Positions 34,311 through 45,600 of a stretch of DNA of 64,000 nucleotides are shown piece after piece. The DNA is taken from assembly GCA_954871525.1 (NCBI GenBank), contig OX940872.1:12423180-12487179 (forward strand). The letters run 5' to 3'. Within the stretch, counting starts at the first letter, position 1. The number at the start of each line of letters is the position of its first letter. Source of the DNA: Parietaria judaica (lineage: Eukaryota; Streptophyta; Magnoliopsida; Rosales; Urticaceae). The translations under genes and the position numbers were made by a program. A model generated the notes under the pieces. It ran no database searches and was not told where the DNA came from. It saw only the letters and a program-made list of their open reading frames with translations.

Positions 34311-37300
34311 CTACTGATAGAACTTCTTGAGATGCTTGACGTTCCAACTCTGAATCACCTCGAGGCCGGCCGTGTTCTCGAGCCTGTAGACTCTTGGCTT
34401 GACCAACTCTATGACCTTGTACGGGCCTTCCCAGTACTGTCCGAGCTTCCCCGCGTTCAGCTCCGCCGTGTTCTGGAAAACCTTGCGGAGCACCAGCTCT
34501 CCGACCCTAAACTGTCGAGGGCGCACGCTCTTATTGTAGAATCGGGCGATGGTGTTCTGGTAGTTGGCGATGTGCGCTTTAGCTCGCTCTCATCTCTCGT
34601 CGATATGGTCCAGTTGATGGAGAAATCCTTGGCTGTTATCGTCCGAATGGCTTGGAGCCCATGTTCGTCGAAGGCTAGGTATTCCCACCTCGGCCGGTAT
34701 CACCGCTTAGACCCCGAAGGCGAGGGCGAAAGGGGTCTCGCCGGTGGCTGAGTGGGGAGTAGTGCGATAGGCCCAGAGAACTCCGGGGAGCTCATCGGCC
34801 CACAAGCCCTTCTTCTCGTCAAGCCTTTTCTTGATGCTGTCGACGATGGTGCGGTTGACCGCCTCCGCGTTCCCGTTTCCCTGTGGATACCTCGGCGTTG
34901 ACGTGTTCAGCTTTATCCTCCAACGAGCGCAGAAATAATGGAATCTCCTCGAAATGAATTGGGAGCCGTTATCGGCGATGATCTCACGGGGCAGTCCGAA
35001 ACGTGTAATCACGTTCTTCCAGACATAACTTTCGACGTCTGAATGCTTGATGTTGGCGTACGCCTCCGCTTCAGACCACTTGGTGAAGAAGTCTGTCACC
35101 ACCAGCATAAACCTCCGCTGTCGGGAGCCGGTAGGCATAGGACCGACGATATCCATCGACCACTTCATGAAGGGATACGGGACAGATACCACCGACAGCT
35201 TCTCAGCCGGGAAGTTGATCGCCGGGGTGTGGCGCTGGCATTTCTCGCACTTCTTGGTGTGGCCGGCGCAGTCCGCGACCATGGTTTCCCAAAAGAAACC
35301 TTGCTGCTTGGCCTTTCGCAGGAGGGAACGGCCGCCGGAGTGATTGCCGCACTCCCCGCCGTGGATTTCTCCCATCACGTACTCTGCCTCCTTCTTGCCT
35401 AAGCAACGCAGCAATATTCCTTCGAAGCTCGCCCTGTATAGCCTGCCATCAAGAACAGAGTACTTAGCGCTCTTGGTTCTCACCTTCATGGCCTCCTGTC
35501 GGTCGTCGGGTAATGTTCCGTCGAAGATGTATCGTGGGAGAGGAGTGCGTCAGTCTTCCTCGTCGTCGTCGTCCACAATTCCCTGCTCGTCGGGACCCGG
35601 GTCCTCGCCTTCAATATCGGGGATTTCTTTGGTGTCCACATCATTGTCCTGCCCCTCAAGAGGGTTGTCGCCGGACTTACGCTTCTTCTTTGGCGGGCCC
35701 TCTTCTCGCTTGATGCTGGGCCTTTCGACCGTCTCGACGGTGATTGACCTAAGCTCGTCGATTTCGGTCGTGGAGCCCAGTCCGGCCAGCGCATCGGCGT
35801 GGTTGTTGTCGCCTCTCAAAACCTGTGTCAAAGTCCAAAAGTCGAACTTTTTCGACAGGGATTCGACCACTCCGGCGTATGCCTCCATCCTTTCGTCGTT
35901 CTTCTCGTACTCCCAAAGCCAGAGCCGATTGTATCCCGACGATGATGCATTTACCTTCCTTACGCCCAAAACTAGAGCCGATTGCATCTCGACGATGAGA
36001 GCCTCGTACTCGGCCTCGTTGTTTGTGGCCCGGAAAGCGAGACGACAAGCCTTTTCTACCACCTATCCCATCGGGGAGACGAGCCTGATTCCGATACCTG
36101 ATCCGAGCGATGTCGACGAACCGTCGACAAGCAGCCTCCACATCCCTATCTCATCGCGCGAGTCCACCAGCTCCTTCGGCAACTCGATAAGGAAGTCGGC
36201 GAGGACCTGCGATTTCAGGCTGGTTCGGAGCCGATACTTGATATCGTAAGCTCCCAGCTTGATCGACCACTTCGTGATCCTTCCTGATTGGTTTGGGCTG
36301 TGGAGAATGGACCGGACGGGCCTGTCCATCATGACCACGATGGTGTGCATCTGAAACTAGAACCTCAGCTTCTCCGACGCGTCGAAGAGCGCGAGCGCCA
36401 ACTTTTCGACCTGCGGGTACGTCGTCTCGGCGTCGAGGAGCTTCCTGCTAATATACGAGACGGGCCTCTGCTCTCCTTTCTCGTCTCGTACCAACACCTG
36501 GCTTATCGCGTGATCCGACACCGCGAGGTATAAGTACAGGGGCTCCCCTGGCTCTGGCTTCGTCATGACTGGTGGCGACGAGAGATAAGCCTTCAACGCT
36601 TGGAACGCCTCCTCGCACTTCTCCGTCCACTCGAACTTCTTATTCTTCTTCAGCAGCTCGTAGAAGAGAAGGGTCCGATCCGTTTGCCTCGAGATAAACC
36701 GCCCGGGCGCGTTGATCCGTCCCGTCAGCTTCTGGACCTCTCTTCGATTCCGCGGCGAAGGCATGCTCTGGAAGGCTTCAACCTGGTCGGGGTTAGCCTC
36801 GATTCCGCGACGGGTCACCATGAAACCCAAGAACTTTCCGGATGAGATACCGAAGGTGCACTTCGTCGGGTTCAGCTTCATCTTGTGCTCGTTGAGGACC
36901 CGGAAACATCTTTCCAGATGCTCGATGTGCATTGCCACCTTCAGAGATTTGACGACCAGGTCGTCGATGTACACCTCCAGCGATTCCCCTATCTGATCGT
37001 GGAACATCTTCGTCATGAGCCGTTGATAAGTGGCGCCGGTGTTCTTCAGCCGAACGGCATGACCTTGTAGCAGTACGTTCCTCGCTCGCTGATGAAGGCG
37101 GTTTTCTCCTCGTCGTCGGGGTGCATCCTGATCTCGTGATATCCGGAATAGGCGTCCATGAAGCTCATGAGCTCGTACCCGATGGCCAACTCGACTAAGC
37201 GGCCGATATGGGGCATCGGGAAGCTGTCCTTCGGGAACGCTTTGTTGAGATCGACGTAGTCCACGCAGACCCTCCACTTGCCGTTCTTCTTTTGTATGAC

Positions 37301-40186
37301 GACGGTGTTGGCCAGCCATTCGGGGTACTTGACCTCGCGGATGGTTCCCATCGCCAGCAGCCTGTCCACCTCGTCGTTGATGATCTTGTTCCTGTCGGCC
37401 ACCATCTTCCTCCTCTTCTGTATGACCGGCCTGTGATTGGGATCGGTGTTAAGACGGTGAGTGATCACTGCGGGGTCGATCCCTGGCATGTCGTCGTTGG
37501 TCCATGCGAAGCTTCCCTTGTTCCTCTTCAGGAACTCTACCAGTTGGGCTTTTACCTCCGGGTCAAGTCTCGCGCCTATTCCGACGGTTCTTGTCGGATC
37601 AGCCTCGTCGATGAAAACCTGTTCGACTTCCTCGACCTGCGGCCCACCGCTTCGCTCTTCCGTCGCCTGATTCTCCACGTCCTTGGCGCTAAGGATCCCA
37701 TGGATTCCGGGATCTCCCCCTTTCCCTTTCTTCTTGCGCCTCTTCCTTCGCTTCGTCGTCGGTGGAGGCAGTGCGGCGATGGCTAATTGCTATAAGCCGA
37801 CAGCGCGGCTTTCGAGAGCCTTCTCGGTCATCTTCCCGCTGCTCGCCGCCTGATGATGCATCATGTAACAGATGCGGTAAGCGTCGCGACAACCTGAGAG
37901 CTCTTCGACAGTCCCCTCGTCCTTTCCTGGGAACTTGATGCATTGGTGATAGGTGGAGGGCACGGCTCTCATCGCGTGAATCCACGGCCTCCCGAGGATC
38001 ACGTTGAAGTGCGACTCCACGTCGAGGACCATGAACTCGGTCATCCTCCTGACGCTCCCCGCATACACGGCCAGCTGAACCGTTCCCAACGAAGTGGTGA
38101 CGTCCCCGTTGAACCCCGACACTTTTCGGGGACGGCCTCCGATGGTGAGGTCGTCGAGCTTCATGCGAAGCAGGCACTTGTGGGTGATCATATCCATAGA
38201 GCTGGCGTTGTCGACGAGAACGCGCGCGATGTCGTACCCCCCGATGTTGAGCTCGAGCACCAGGGCGTCGTCGTGCGAGTCCGCGCAATTGTCGTCTTCG
38301 ACGAACTCGATCGTCGCTCCCGGTGCTTCGCGCACCGAGTCTCCTCGGTTGTGCTCTCGCCCACGCCTCTGGTAGGCCTTGATGCTGTTGACCGTGTCGT
38401 CGCAAAATCGTGATCCTCCCATGATCACGTCAATCCTTGGCCTGCTGGCGGGACGGGCCGCCTCGGCGCGGGCCGATGGCTCCACCTCGATCGCGAAGCT
38501 TCGCTTTTGGGCGCCTTGCCCTCCCCCGGCGCTCGGAGGGGGAGCTGCGTGCTGATTGGGGAAGGCCCGATTCTCGTTGTTCCAGGGTTGCGCACGCTCT
38601 CGCGTGGCTTCCCCGTAGTCCCCTCGTTCAATCCCCTTTTGGATGAACCTCTTGTATGCGGCGCAATCCTCGGACGAATGGCCTCAATATCCGTGGAACG
38701 AACAGAACTTGTTCATGTCCCTCGGCCACAGAGTTCTTTCGTAGCCTCCTCTGCCTCCCGAGCGTCCTCCTCGGCCGGCGCCGGAGCCCCCCTTTCCTCC
38801 GGAGAACCCTCCACGTCCTCCGGAGTGTCCCTGCGGGCGCCCGTCAGCGTCTCCCTGGGAGTATCCTCCTTGATGACCCTGGGGCCTGCTATCGTAGAAG
38901 TCCGTCCGCGGTTGGCTCTCGCGGACGGCATTGTCGCCTCTCTTCTCGTCTACCTGGTAGACTTTGTGCCTCGGTGCTTCCGGGGCGCGTCGCTCATTCT
39001 GAGCTCCTCGATCTTCTCTTCTCGCTCGTGACGACGAGCCGTCTCGTCCGTCCTTGTTCTTCTCAGGCTTGGCCTTGGCCTCTCCCTTGTCTTCGTTCTT
39101 CTTCTTGCCGAGGTTACTCTCCTCGATGTTCATGTCGATCGTCGCTCTGTGGAGGGCGTCCTCAATCGTCGCTAGCACCGTCCTCGTGATTTCTTTGCAG
39201 AAATCGGAGGTGCAATGCAAGCCGTGCCTCAGGGCTTGGACTGCGACGGCATCCTCGAGATTTGGCACCCGAATCATTACCCCCTTGAACCTCTCCACGT
39301 ACTGGCGCAGCGTCTCGTCCTTTCCCTGCTTGAGATCAAACAGAGATGCCAACGTGGCCTCTCTCTGGGCGTGGATGGAATAGTGCTTCAGGAACATGGC
39401 GACGAGGTGGTCGGAATCGTCGATGATCCCTGGCGCGAGCCGTGCGAACCAGTCGCTGGCTGGACCCTGCAAATGGTAAATGAAGAGGCGGCATAGGATA
39501 GCCTCCCTGCTGGTCTCCTCGCCGCCGATGTGGTCCGTCGCTATCCTGTACGATTTCACATGAGTCGTCGGATCTGTACCTCCTTTGTATGGCGCCAGCT
39601 AGATCTTTGGCAGCTCCTCCACTTCGACGCTTCGGATCCTGGGGGTGAAGGGGGTCATTATGGCGTCTCTCACCAGCTTGTCGATCTCCGGCCCGGCGCT
39701 CGTCGCCTGATGCACTCTTGATGCCACCTGCCCTATCTTCGCCTCCAGGGCTGCCGCCATGGCCGCCATGGCCTTCATGATCTCTCCGGTCGCTGTGGGG
39801 TCGCCCGCCGGAGCCACCGCTGACACGCTCAAGGGCGTGCTTGCCGTCGTCGCGGGTTGGGAGGTTGTCGCCGGTGTCTGGAACAAGTTCCTGACTAAGA
39901 GGTCCCGCGTGGCGTCGAACGCCTCGTTGTTCGTTGCGTCTCGGGTCAGGGTTCCTCCATTTGCGGCAATGGAGGAGTCGGTGGCCCTGTTCGCCGCGTT
40001 CCTGCCTTCTGCTTGAGCTAGCAGGTCGGCGAGCTTCCGACTCTCCGGGGCTTGCTCCTCCGCTCTCTTCGTGGCTTCTTCCGCCCTTCGGTCGGCCGCC
40101 TCCAACCTCTGCATGACCTGGGTCATTTGCCACCTCATCTCGTCCAGCACCTCGCTCTGGGCACTCCGATCTTTGTCTTGAGGCAT
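34311..40186 (-). pseudogene. Tat-lineage gag-pol, interrupted
   Basis: Starts at the ATG complementary to 40184-40186 and ends at the stop 34311-34313. Gag, about 38600-40186, has a coiled N-terminus, a core (motif LADWFARL-like SDWFARLAPG, FKHYSIHAQRE-like) and a zinc knuckle near 38670. Protease is around 38190-38260 (VDNASSMDMI). RT spans 36900-37600 (YHEIRMHPDDEEKTAF, YIDDLVV). RNase H 1 is 36360-36620. RNase H 2 is 35750-36160 (LLVDGSS; ATNNEAEYEAL; DNNHADALAGL). Integrase is 34710-35490 (zinc finger H-H-C-C; DNGSQF; YPQGNGNAEAVNR), and its C-terminal part continues to 34311. Stops: 39599, 38684, 37790, 36357, 36063, 35550, 34707 and 34590. A one-base frameshift lies at about 37047. All other joins keep frame. 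Confidence 0.92.
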
Positions 40187-40238
40187 CTTTCGCTATCCCT
40201 CCTCTCGTTCCTGGCTGTGCGATAGGAAGAAACTAGAA

Positions 40239-40258
40239 CCCCACGGTGGGCGCCAAAC
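40239..40258 (-). other. Primer binding site of the Tat element
   Basis: On the minus strand GTTTGGCGCCCACCGTGGGG directly follows the 5' LTR. TGGCGCCCACCGTGGGG is a primer site common in plant Tat-type elements. Confidence 0.85.
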
Positions 40259-40980
40259 TGTAGAGGGCGATTCGTACCGCCTTGCAGTCACAAAAATACA
40301 CAATACAAACACACAAATAACACGAATGAAGGGGTATCTTTGATTGATTATGATTACAAGAGGGATCGGTCTCTTCCGTTTATAGCTTGGAACCTCAAAG
40401 AGGGATACGATTGCCCCAAGATTGCTAGACTCGGAGACGTTATACTAAGACTCTCTAAGTGCTATGCGATGACACTTTTACTCTTTTCTCTCTCGATTTC
40501 TGCCAACCCCTTCAAGTGGGAGTCCCCTTCTCAATTTATAGTGGAGCTCGGACCACCGCTTGGCTCGAATCCCCTGGATGATCCTCTGATGGTCCCCCCC
40601 TCCAATATTCTGTGGTCCCCCTCTCTGACATTCCCTGCAGCTGCCAAAGGAGCTCGTTCCCACCAACGTTGTCCCCCTGCCACATCCTGAACGCACCACC
40701 CAGCAGTGGTTCCCCCCGGGCCGTACTTCCTTGTCGGATCCCAGAGAGAAACCTTAGACCTTAATGGGCTTGGGTCTCCTCCTCGGTCATCGCCTCTCTA
40801 GATGGGCCGAGGGCTCGTCGCAACCTAGCCAGCCTCGAGGAGCTCGGGCTGCCTCCTCCAGGGCCACTCTCGTGATGGGCCAAGGGCCCATCGCCACCTC
40901 GCCCTCTCAACCATCGTCGTTCCATTGGAAAACGACAAGTGTAAAGTTGAGGGTGGATTTGACCAAATCCGACCTTAACA
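40259..40980 (-). repeat. 5' LTR of the Tat element
   Basis: 722-bp direct repeat of 28247-28977, flanked on the right by the target duplication TGTAT (40981-40985). The TATAAATTGA promoter box on the minus strand lies at about 40531-40540. Confidence 0.95.
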
Positions 40981-40985
40981 TGTAT

Positions 40986-42345
40986 GCTTTTTAATGAAAT
41001 TTCAAATAAGATTTTTAGCAAATTCTTTCATCTTGCAATGGGACTCCAAAGTCTTATTTAGGTGTGATTTATGCATTAAAATTCTCTAATGGTTTTAATA
41101 AATCTATCATTTTGGTGAAATGAAATAAGTTGTATACTATGTTTAGAGAGAGTGATACCATTCACAACACCAAATATACTTATTAATAAATTGATAAAGT
41201 AAGTACATGTAAATTGAATAGATAAATGAAATATTAAATTAATAGTATTTGGTGTTCCGGTTAGAATAAAAAATATATTTGTTGTTAAAATTTCACTAAA
41301 ATAGTAAATCTTTATATAATTGTATTTTGGTCTCTCTCTTTTTTTTTTTCCTTCTCATCAACCTACATAATCCCTCGCCAAAACTCAATTTTGATTTACA
41401 ATTAGTTAAATTTTCTTAAAATCTATAAATAAAAAATTAATTTAAAAGTAATATTTAACTTAATTTTTACGAAAAACCTCATTGCTATTACACTTGCCAG
41501 TTTTGTGGTGTACTCTTAAAATTAGATCGATTATATCGTTGTTGGGAATCTCATCATAATATTGAAACTTTTGCCGCACAATTCTTATACTATTAAGCTT
41601 TAAAAATAATTTATTCTTTACATGTTTCATAGCACTTATGAAATCGCTCGAGGTGAATAACAATAATACTATCATAACAATTATACTAAATGACTTGCAA
41701 TGTAAAAATAGAAAATGAACAACATTAAATAATATTTACATGTATTAACTCAATGCATAATGCCACACCTGTTGTAGAACTTCCGCTTGTATACTCACAA
41801 GCATGGATTCACAAGAAAGAAACTCCCAAAGTCTTTCGAGATATTCTCTCGGCGAAATGATCACATAGAGGTGTAGGCTTCGTTGACATATCCGAACACT
41901 AAAATAATTGTTGGTTCTAAAAATATTTCCCACTCGATCAGAGAACTCACCAAACTACTTATCACCGAGTTGGCGTTCAGTTTTGGCTTCCCACTGAACT
42001 TGGCAAAAGTAAACTTTTCAAGATGGAGGAAACGACATGTCATTGAATATAGATCGACTACCGACGCATGTTGCTTTGTAGGCCGGAAGACTTGTCGTTT
42101 ACAAATGACAAAGTCGTACTCCACCATCTTATACGATGAATTAATTAATACAACTTAAATTATGAGTTATAATCATTGAGCTCATATCTCATTATTGTGT
42201 AACAAAACGCAAGAATAATTAAAGACGAAATGCTTATAATTAAAACTGTTAACAACCTTTTCAAATTTCATTACCAATTATAATGAGGTTTTATAATTAT
42301 TACGTCATCATTTGCAAGCAAAAGTCGCACAAAATTTGCCTCTAT
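40986..42345. other. AT-rich intergenic DNA
   Basis: 1.36 kb between the Tat element and the UTP25 promoter. Overlapping ORFs on both strands at 41861-42158 are of more balanced composition than their surroundings, but I do not recognise either translation. They may be a gene or transposon fragment. Confidence 0.5.
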
Positions 42346-42349
42346 ATTT

Positions 42350-42384
42350 TGGGCTCTATGATAGGCCCAAACTCGGAAAGCCCA
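42350..42384 (+). promoter_or_regulatory. Site II (TGGGCY) cluster upstream of UTP25
   Basis: TGGGCT (42350-42355), GGCCCA (42364-42369) and AGCCCA (42379-42384) lie about 280-315 bp before the ATG. TCP-bound site II elements of this kind are characteristic of plant ribosomal-protein and ribosome-biogenesis genes. A TACGTCAT motif lies at 42301-42308. Confidence 0.6.
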
Positions 42385-42537
42385 CTCTCTTATTTCCCTC
42401 GCAAATCACTCTCCTTCCTCTCACTCTCTCTCGCCGTCGCTCTCTGCCGGAAATCGCCATTGTCGCTCGCTCCAAACTTCTCCTTCTCATTGCTTCTCTG
42501 CTTCGGACTCTAAACTGGTATTCCCTTTCCCGTTTCC

Positions 42538-42585
42538 ATGAAACCTCGAGGTTCCTCTGTGCTTACTCGTCGGCTGAGTCGTTAG
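42538..42585 (+). other. Upstream ORF in the UTP25 leader
   Basis: The ATG at 42538 opens a 15-codon frame closed by TAG at 42583-42585, 80 bp before the main start. Whether it is in the mRNA depends on the transcription start and on any leader intron, neither of which I can place. Confidence 0.4.
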
Positions 42586-42664
42586 AAAGTGATTATCGAA
42601 TTCGTACTCACGATTTTGCAGCTGCGATTTGAGGATTAGCTTCTGAGAAGTTTGGTCGATTTTG

Positions 42665-45600
42665 ATGGGGAAGCAGTTCGGAAAAAAGCGCAGTGAGTTC
42701 TTCAACTGTTCAGTGGCGTTGGCAAGTCCGTAAGAATTCGAAAGCATTGTGTGTTTATTGCGCTCGTTTTTGTCTATGTGCAGGTTTCAAGGGACCGAAC
42801 AAGGCCGAGAAGTTCGACCATGGAAGGCGTGGCAAGAAAGCTCGCGGCGATGAAGAAGAAGAGCGGCTTGCCCGCGACCCGTCTCCGAGTTCCTTAGGCA
42901 TTTCTCTGTTCTGCTTGGGAGTGTTCTTTAGCCTACTTGCTTCTTAGTTTATTTATTGTTTGCTTATTTTGTTGCAGATGAGAACGAAGAAATCGCTAGC
43001 GAGGACGAAATAGCAGTTCATGCGGAGCCGTCGACGTATGACAAGCTGTTAAACTTGCTCAGTTCGTCGGGAAAATCTGTTCTCGATGCGATTAATCCGA
43101 GGTATATATTAGTTCATTCATAGTTTGAGTTGTGTTTCTTGTTACATTTTAGTTTTATATTGGACACATTATTTCTCTGATTTACTTGACATATGTTGTC
43201 CCGTGCTTCTTTCTATAGACGAAGCGAAGAAGAAAGAAGTGACTCGGAGGAAGATGGTTCCGATATACTGGAAGAAACTGACAATGGAACAGAAGGTATC
43301 GTATTTTGTCCTATTGAATGTTCTCCGATCCCGCTTACAATTAGAATCGTTTATAACAGTTTGGTTTATTTTTAGGGTCTGATGATGAGCTTCAAGAACC
43401 AGGGGAACATGGCATCGATGAACAAAGTGAAGGCGTTGAAAGTGAGTCAGCCTCTGATGAAGATCACGACTCCCTATCTGACGACGAATATTCAGAAGCT
43501 TCAGTGAGTCGAAGGTATACTTACCTCGTTCTGTTTAGAATTTTCATAAACTAATTCTTATATTACTTTTCAATTACGTATTAGTCCTTTTTTTTTCTTT
43601 TCTCAAGTGAACTTAGGATTAGTCGGTTTAAAGTTACCTGGTTGTTTCGTATGACCTACCTATAAAAGGGTCTTATTTTCCGATGAAGAATCATCTTTGA
43701 ACCAAACATTGTCTTAGTTTTAGTGAGCTTATTCTCTCTCTAGAGTAGAGAGAGTTGGCTTGAGAGAGCGTGGTTTGGAAATCAAGAAACATGGCTCCTA
43801 TTACGTGATCAATAACCCGGGCTGTATCCAGAGGATTATAAAAATTCTCGCTGAGTGTTTCTGATATCACTTTTAGATATATATAAGAATGATTATGATG
43901 TATCTGCATTTTTATGTCACATCACCTTATAATGTACTTATAATTAATTCAGCTCCTTTAACACTCACATGGAGCACGAACTATCGAAAACGGAGCTTGA
44001 CAATCTTTCAACACAGAAATTGAAATATAAGTGGGATGTTCCTGCTTCTGGGATGCCAAATTGCAAGTGGGTTGGCACGGGAGAGTGTTTCTTGAAGGTA
44101 AGGTACTAAATATATACATTATTATGCTTGGAGATTTATGGTTAACATGTGGCATTTTTTGTAGAAAACTTCTGCATGTAGTAAATCTAGGGGCAAAATT
44201 GGTGTTTTGCCATGTTAGAAACAGGAAGTGAATATTATCCGGTGTTTGGAAAATAGAAACCAAAAACAATTTTTTCTTTCAGACACCAGTGTTTAAACCG
44301 GTTGCTGTGTAAAAGCGTTACTAAGAAAACAATTGTCTAATTTTTGTACTTCAACGAAGAAATAAAAATTATTCTAAAAAATATTTGCTATCTTAAAACC
44401 AAATGTAAAATGAGCTCGTAATGACTAGCAAATAACAAAAAAAAAAAAACAAAAGTATAATCTATACACCCCTAAAACCGGTTTACGCTGGACACTGTTA
44501 CAGAAAATCTGGCAATCCTTTTTTTGTCGGCATGTAGAGATACATTCAGAAAAATTCATACTCAAAGTTCTGTCTGATTCCCTCTTCTGAGCTTGACGTT
44601 TGATATTAGTAACACAAATACACTAGCAAATAATGATATTCTCAGCATTCTGCTGTTTGTAAATTCAATCGTAATACACGTCTTCGTGATCACACAATTT
44701 TTGTGACTCAATTGTTTGTCTCCTGGCAATGCAGTTGTTTCAAATTTCAATATTGTTTATCTATTTCAGTTGTATGTTTACTCTTTTTTTTTTTTTTTTT
44801 TTTTTTTCTTCTTTTCAGAATATCGATATCGACGATTGTTGTGATGTGAAGCCTAAACTACAAGAACACTGGTTGAATGTGTCCAAGTCCTCAGGAAGCA
44901 GTGATCTCTCTTCTTCTAAACAGAAATTATTTTTTACCTTATGTAAGTGAGCCCTCTCATGAGATTCAATTTAGTGTTCTTCTGTTATGTAAAATTGTCG
45001 ATGAATGATATATTGATGATAATTTTTTATCGGTTTCTCTAAGCTGGAAAGGAATATAGCTGTGAATTAATAGTAATTGCTCTAAAAAAGCATATAGGAG
45101 TATTTCTTTTGTATATTAGACTACACCAGCATAATGATCAAAGAAAATTTAGCTTTTACCCTCAAATTTCAATGTTTGCAAAAATATACCCTCTATTTTC
45201 AAAATTAGCTATGATATACCCTCCAAGTGTATTATAGTTTCATTTTTATTCAACCCCACCATTTTAATCTTTCAAGAGCCCGACTTTGCTAGTATTCATA
45301 ATTTTAGATTTTTTTTAATATACCCTCTAGTTTCGTTTTTGGAAAAAAATCTACCTTATATTTTCCAAAAAGTCAAAAGTATTACCAATTGTGAATTTCA
45401 GTGAATTTAATTTCTGAAAAATTAATTTAAAATTAGAAACTAGAAGGTAGTATTGTCTAATTACACTTAGAGGTTATATTTTTGACCTTTTTTTCAAGAA
45501 GATAGAGGGAATATTTTTGCGAAATATGGAAATAGAGAGTCTAAAAAAGCAAACTTCTCGTGATTAAATGCAGATGTATAACACATGTTTTCAAAGTTTA

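Larger units (their letters stand above)
28247..40980 (-). mobile_element. Ty3/Gypsy Tat-lineage retrotransposon with antisense extra ORF
   Basis: A 12,734-bp element with both LTRs and a perfect 5-bp target duplication TGTAT (28242-28246 and 40981-40985). It lies in minus orientation, with the 5' LTR at 40259-40980. The primer binding site GTTTGGCGCCCACCGTGGGG abuts the 5' LTR, and the polypurine-type tract AAAATGGGGGACTGAC abuts the 3' LTR. Order from 5' to 3': gag, protease, RT, RNase H, a second RNase H, integrase, a minisatellite, a long ORF on the opposite strand, 3' LTR. A second RNase H and an extra ORF are hallmarks of the Tat group. The LTRs differ by about nine substitutions and a C-run length, so the insertion is young, although gag-pol is heavily interrupted. 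Confidence 0.95.

Noticed and set aside
35344..36249. 301-aa plus-strand ORF
   Set aside because: Antisense shadow of the pol region (integrase and second RNase H), with no protein character of its own.
17260..40980. Integrated plant pararetrovirus (caulimovirid)
   Set aside because: All RT-bearing elements here have LTRs, integrase and target duplications, so they are LTR retrotransposons. No movement-protein region was seen.
41861..42158. Possible small gene upstream of UTP25
   Set aside because: ORFs on both strands are of similar length, neither translation is recognised, and no splice or promoter context supports one.
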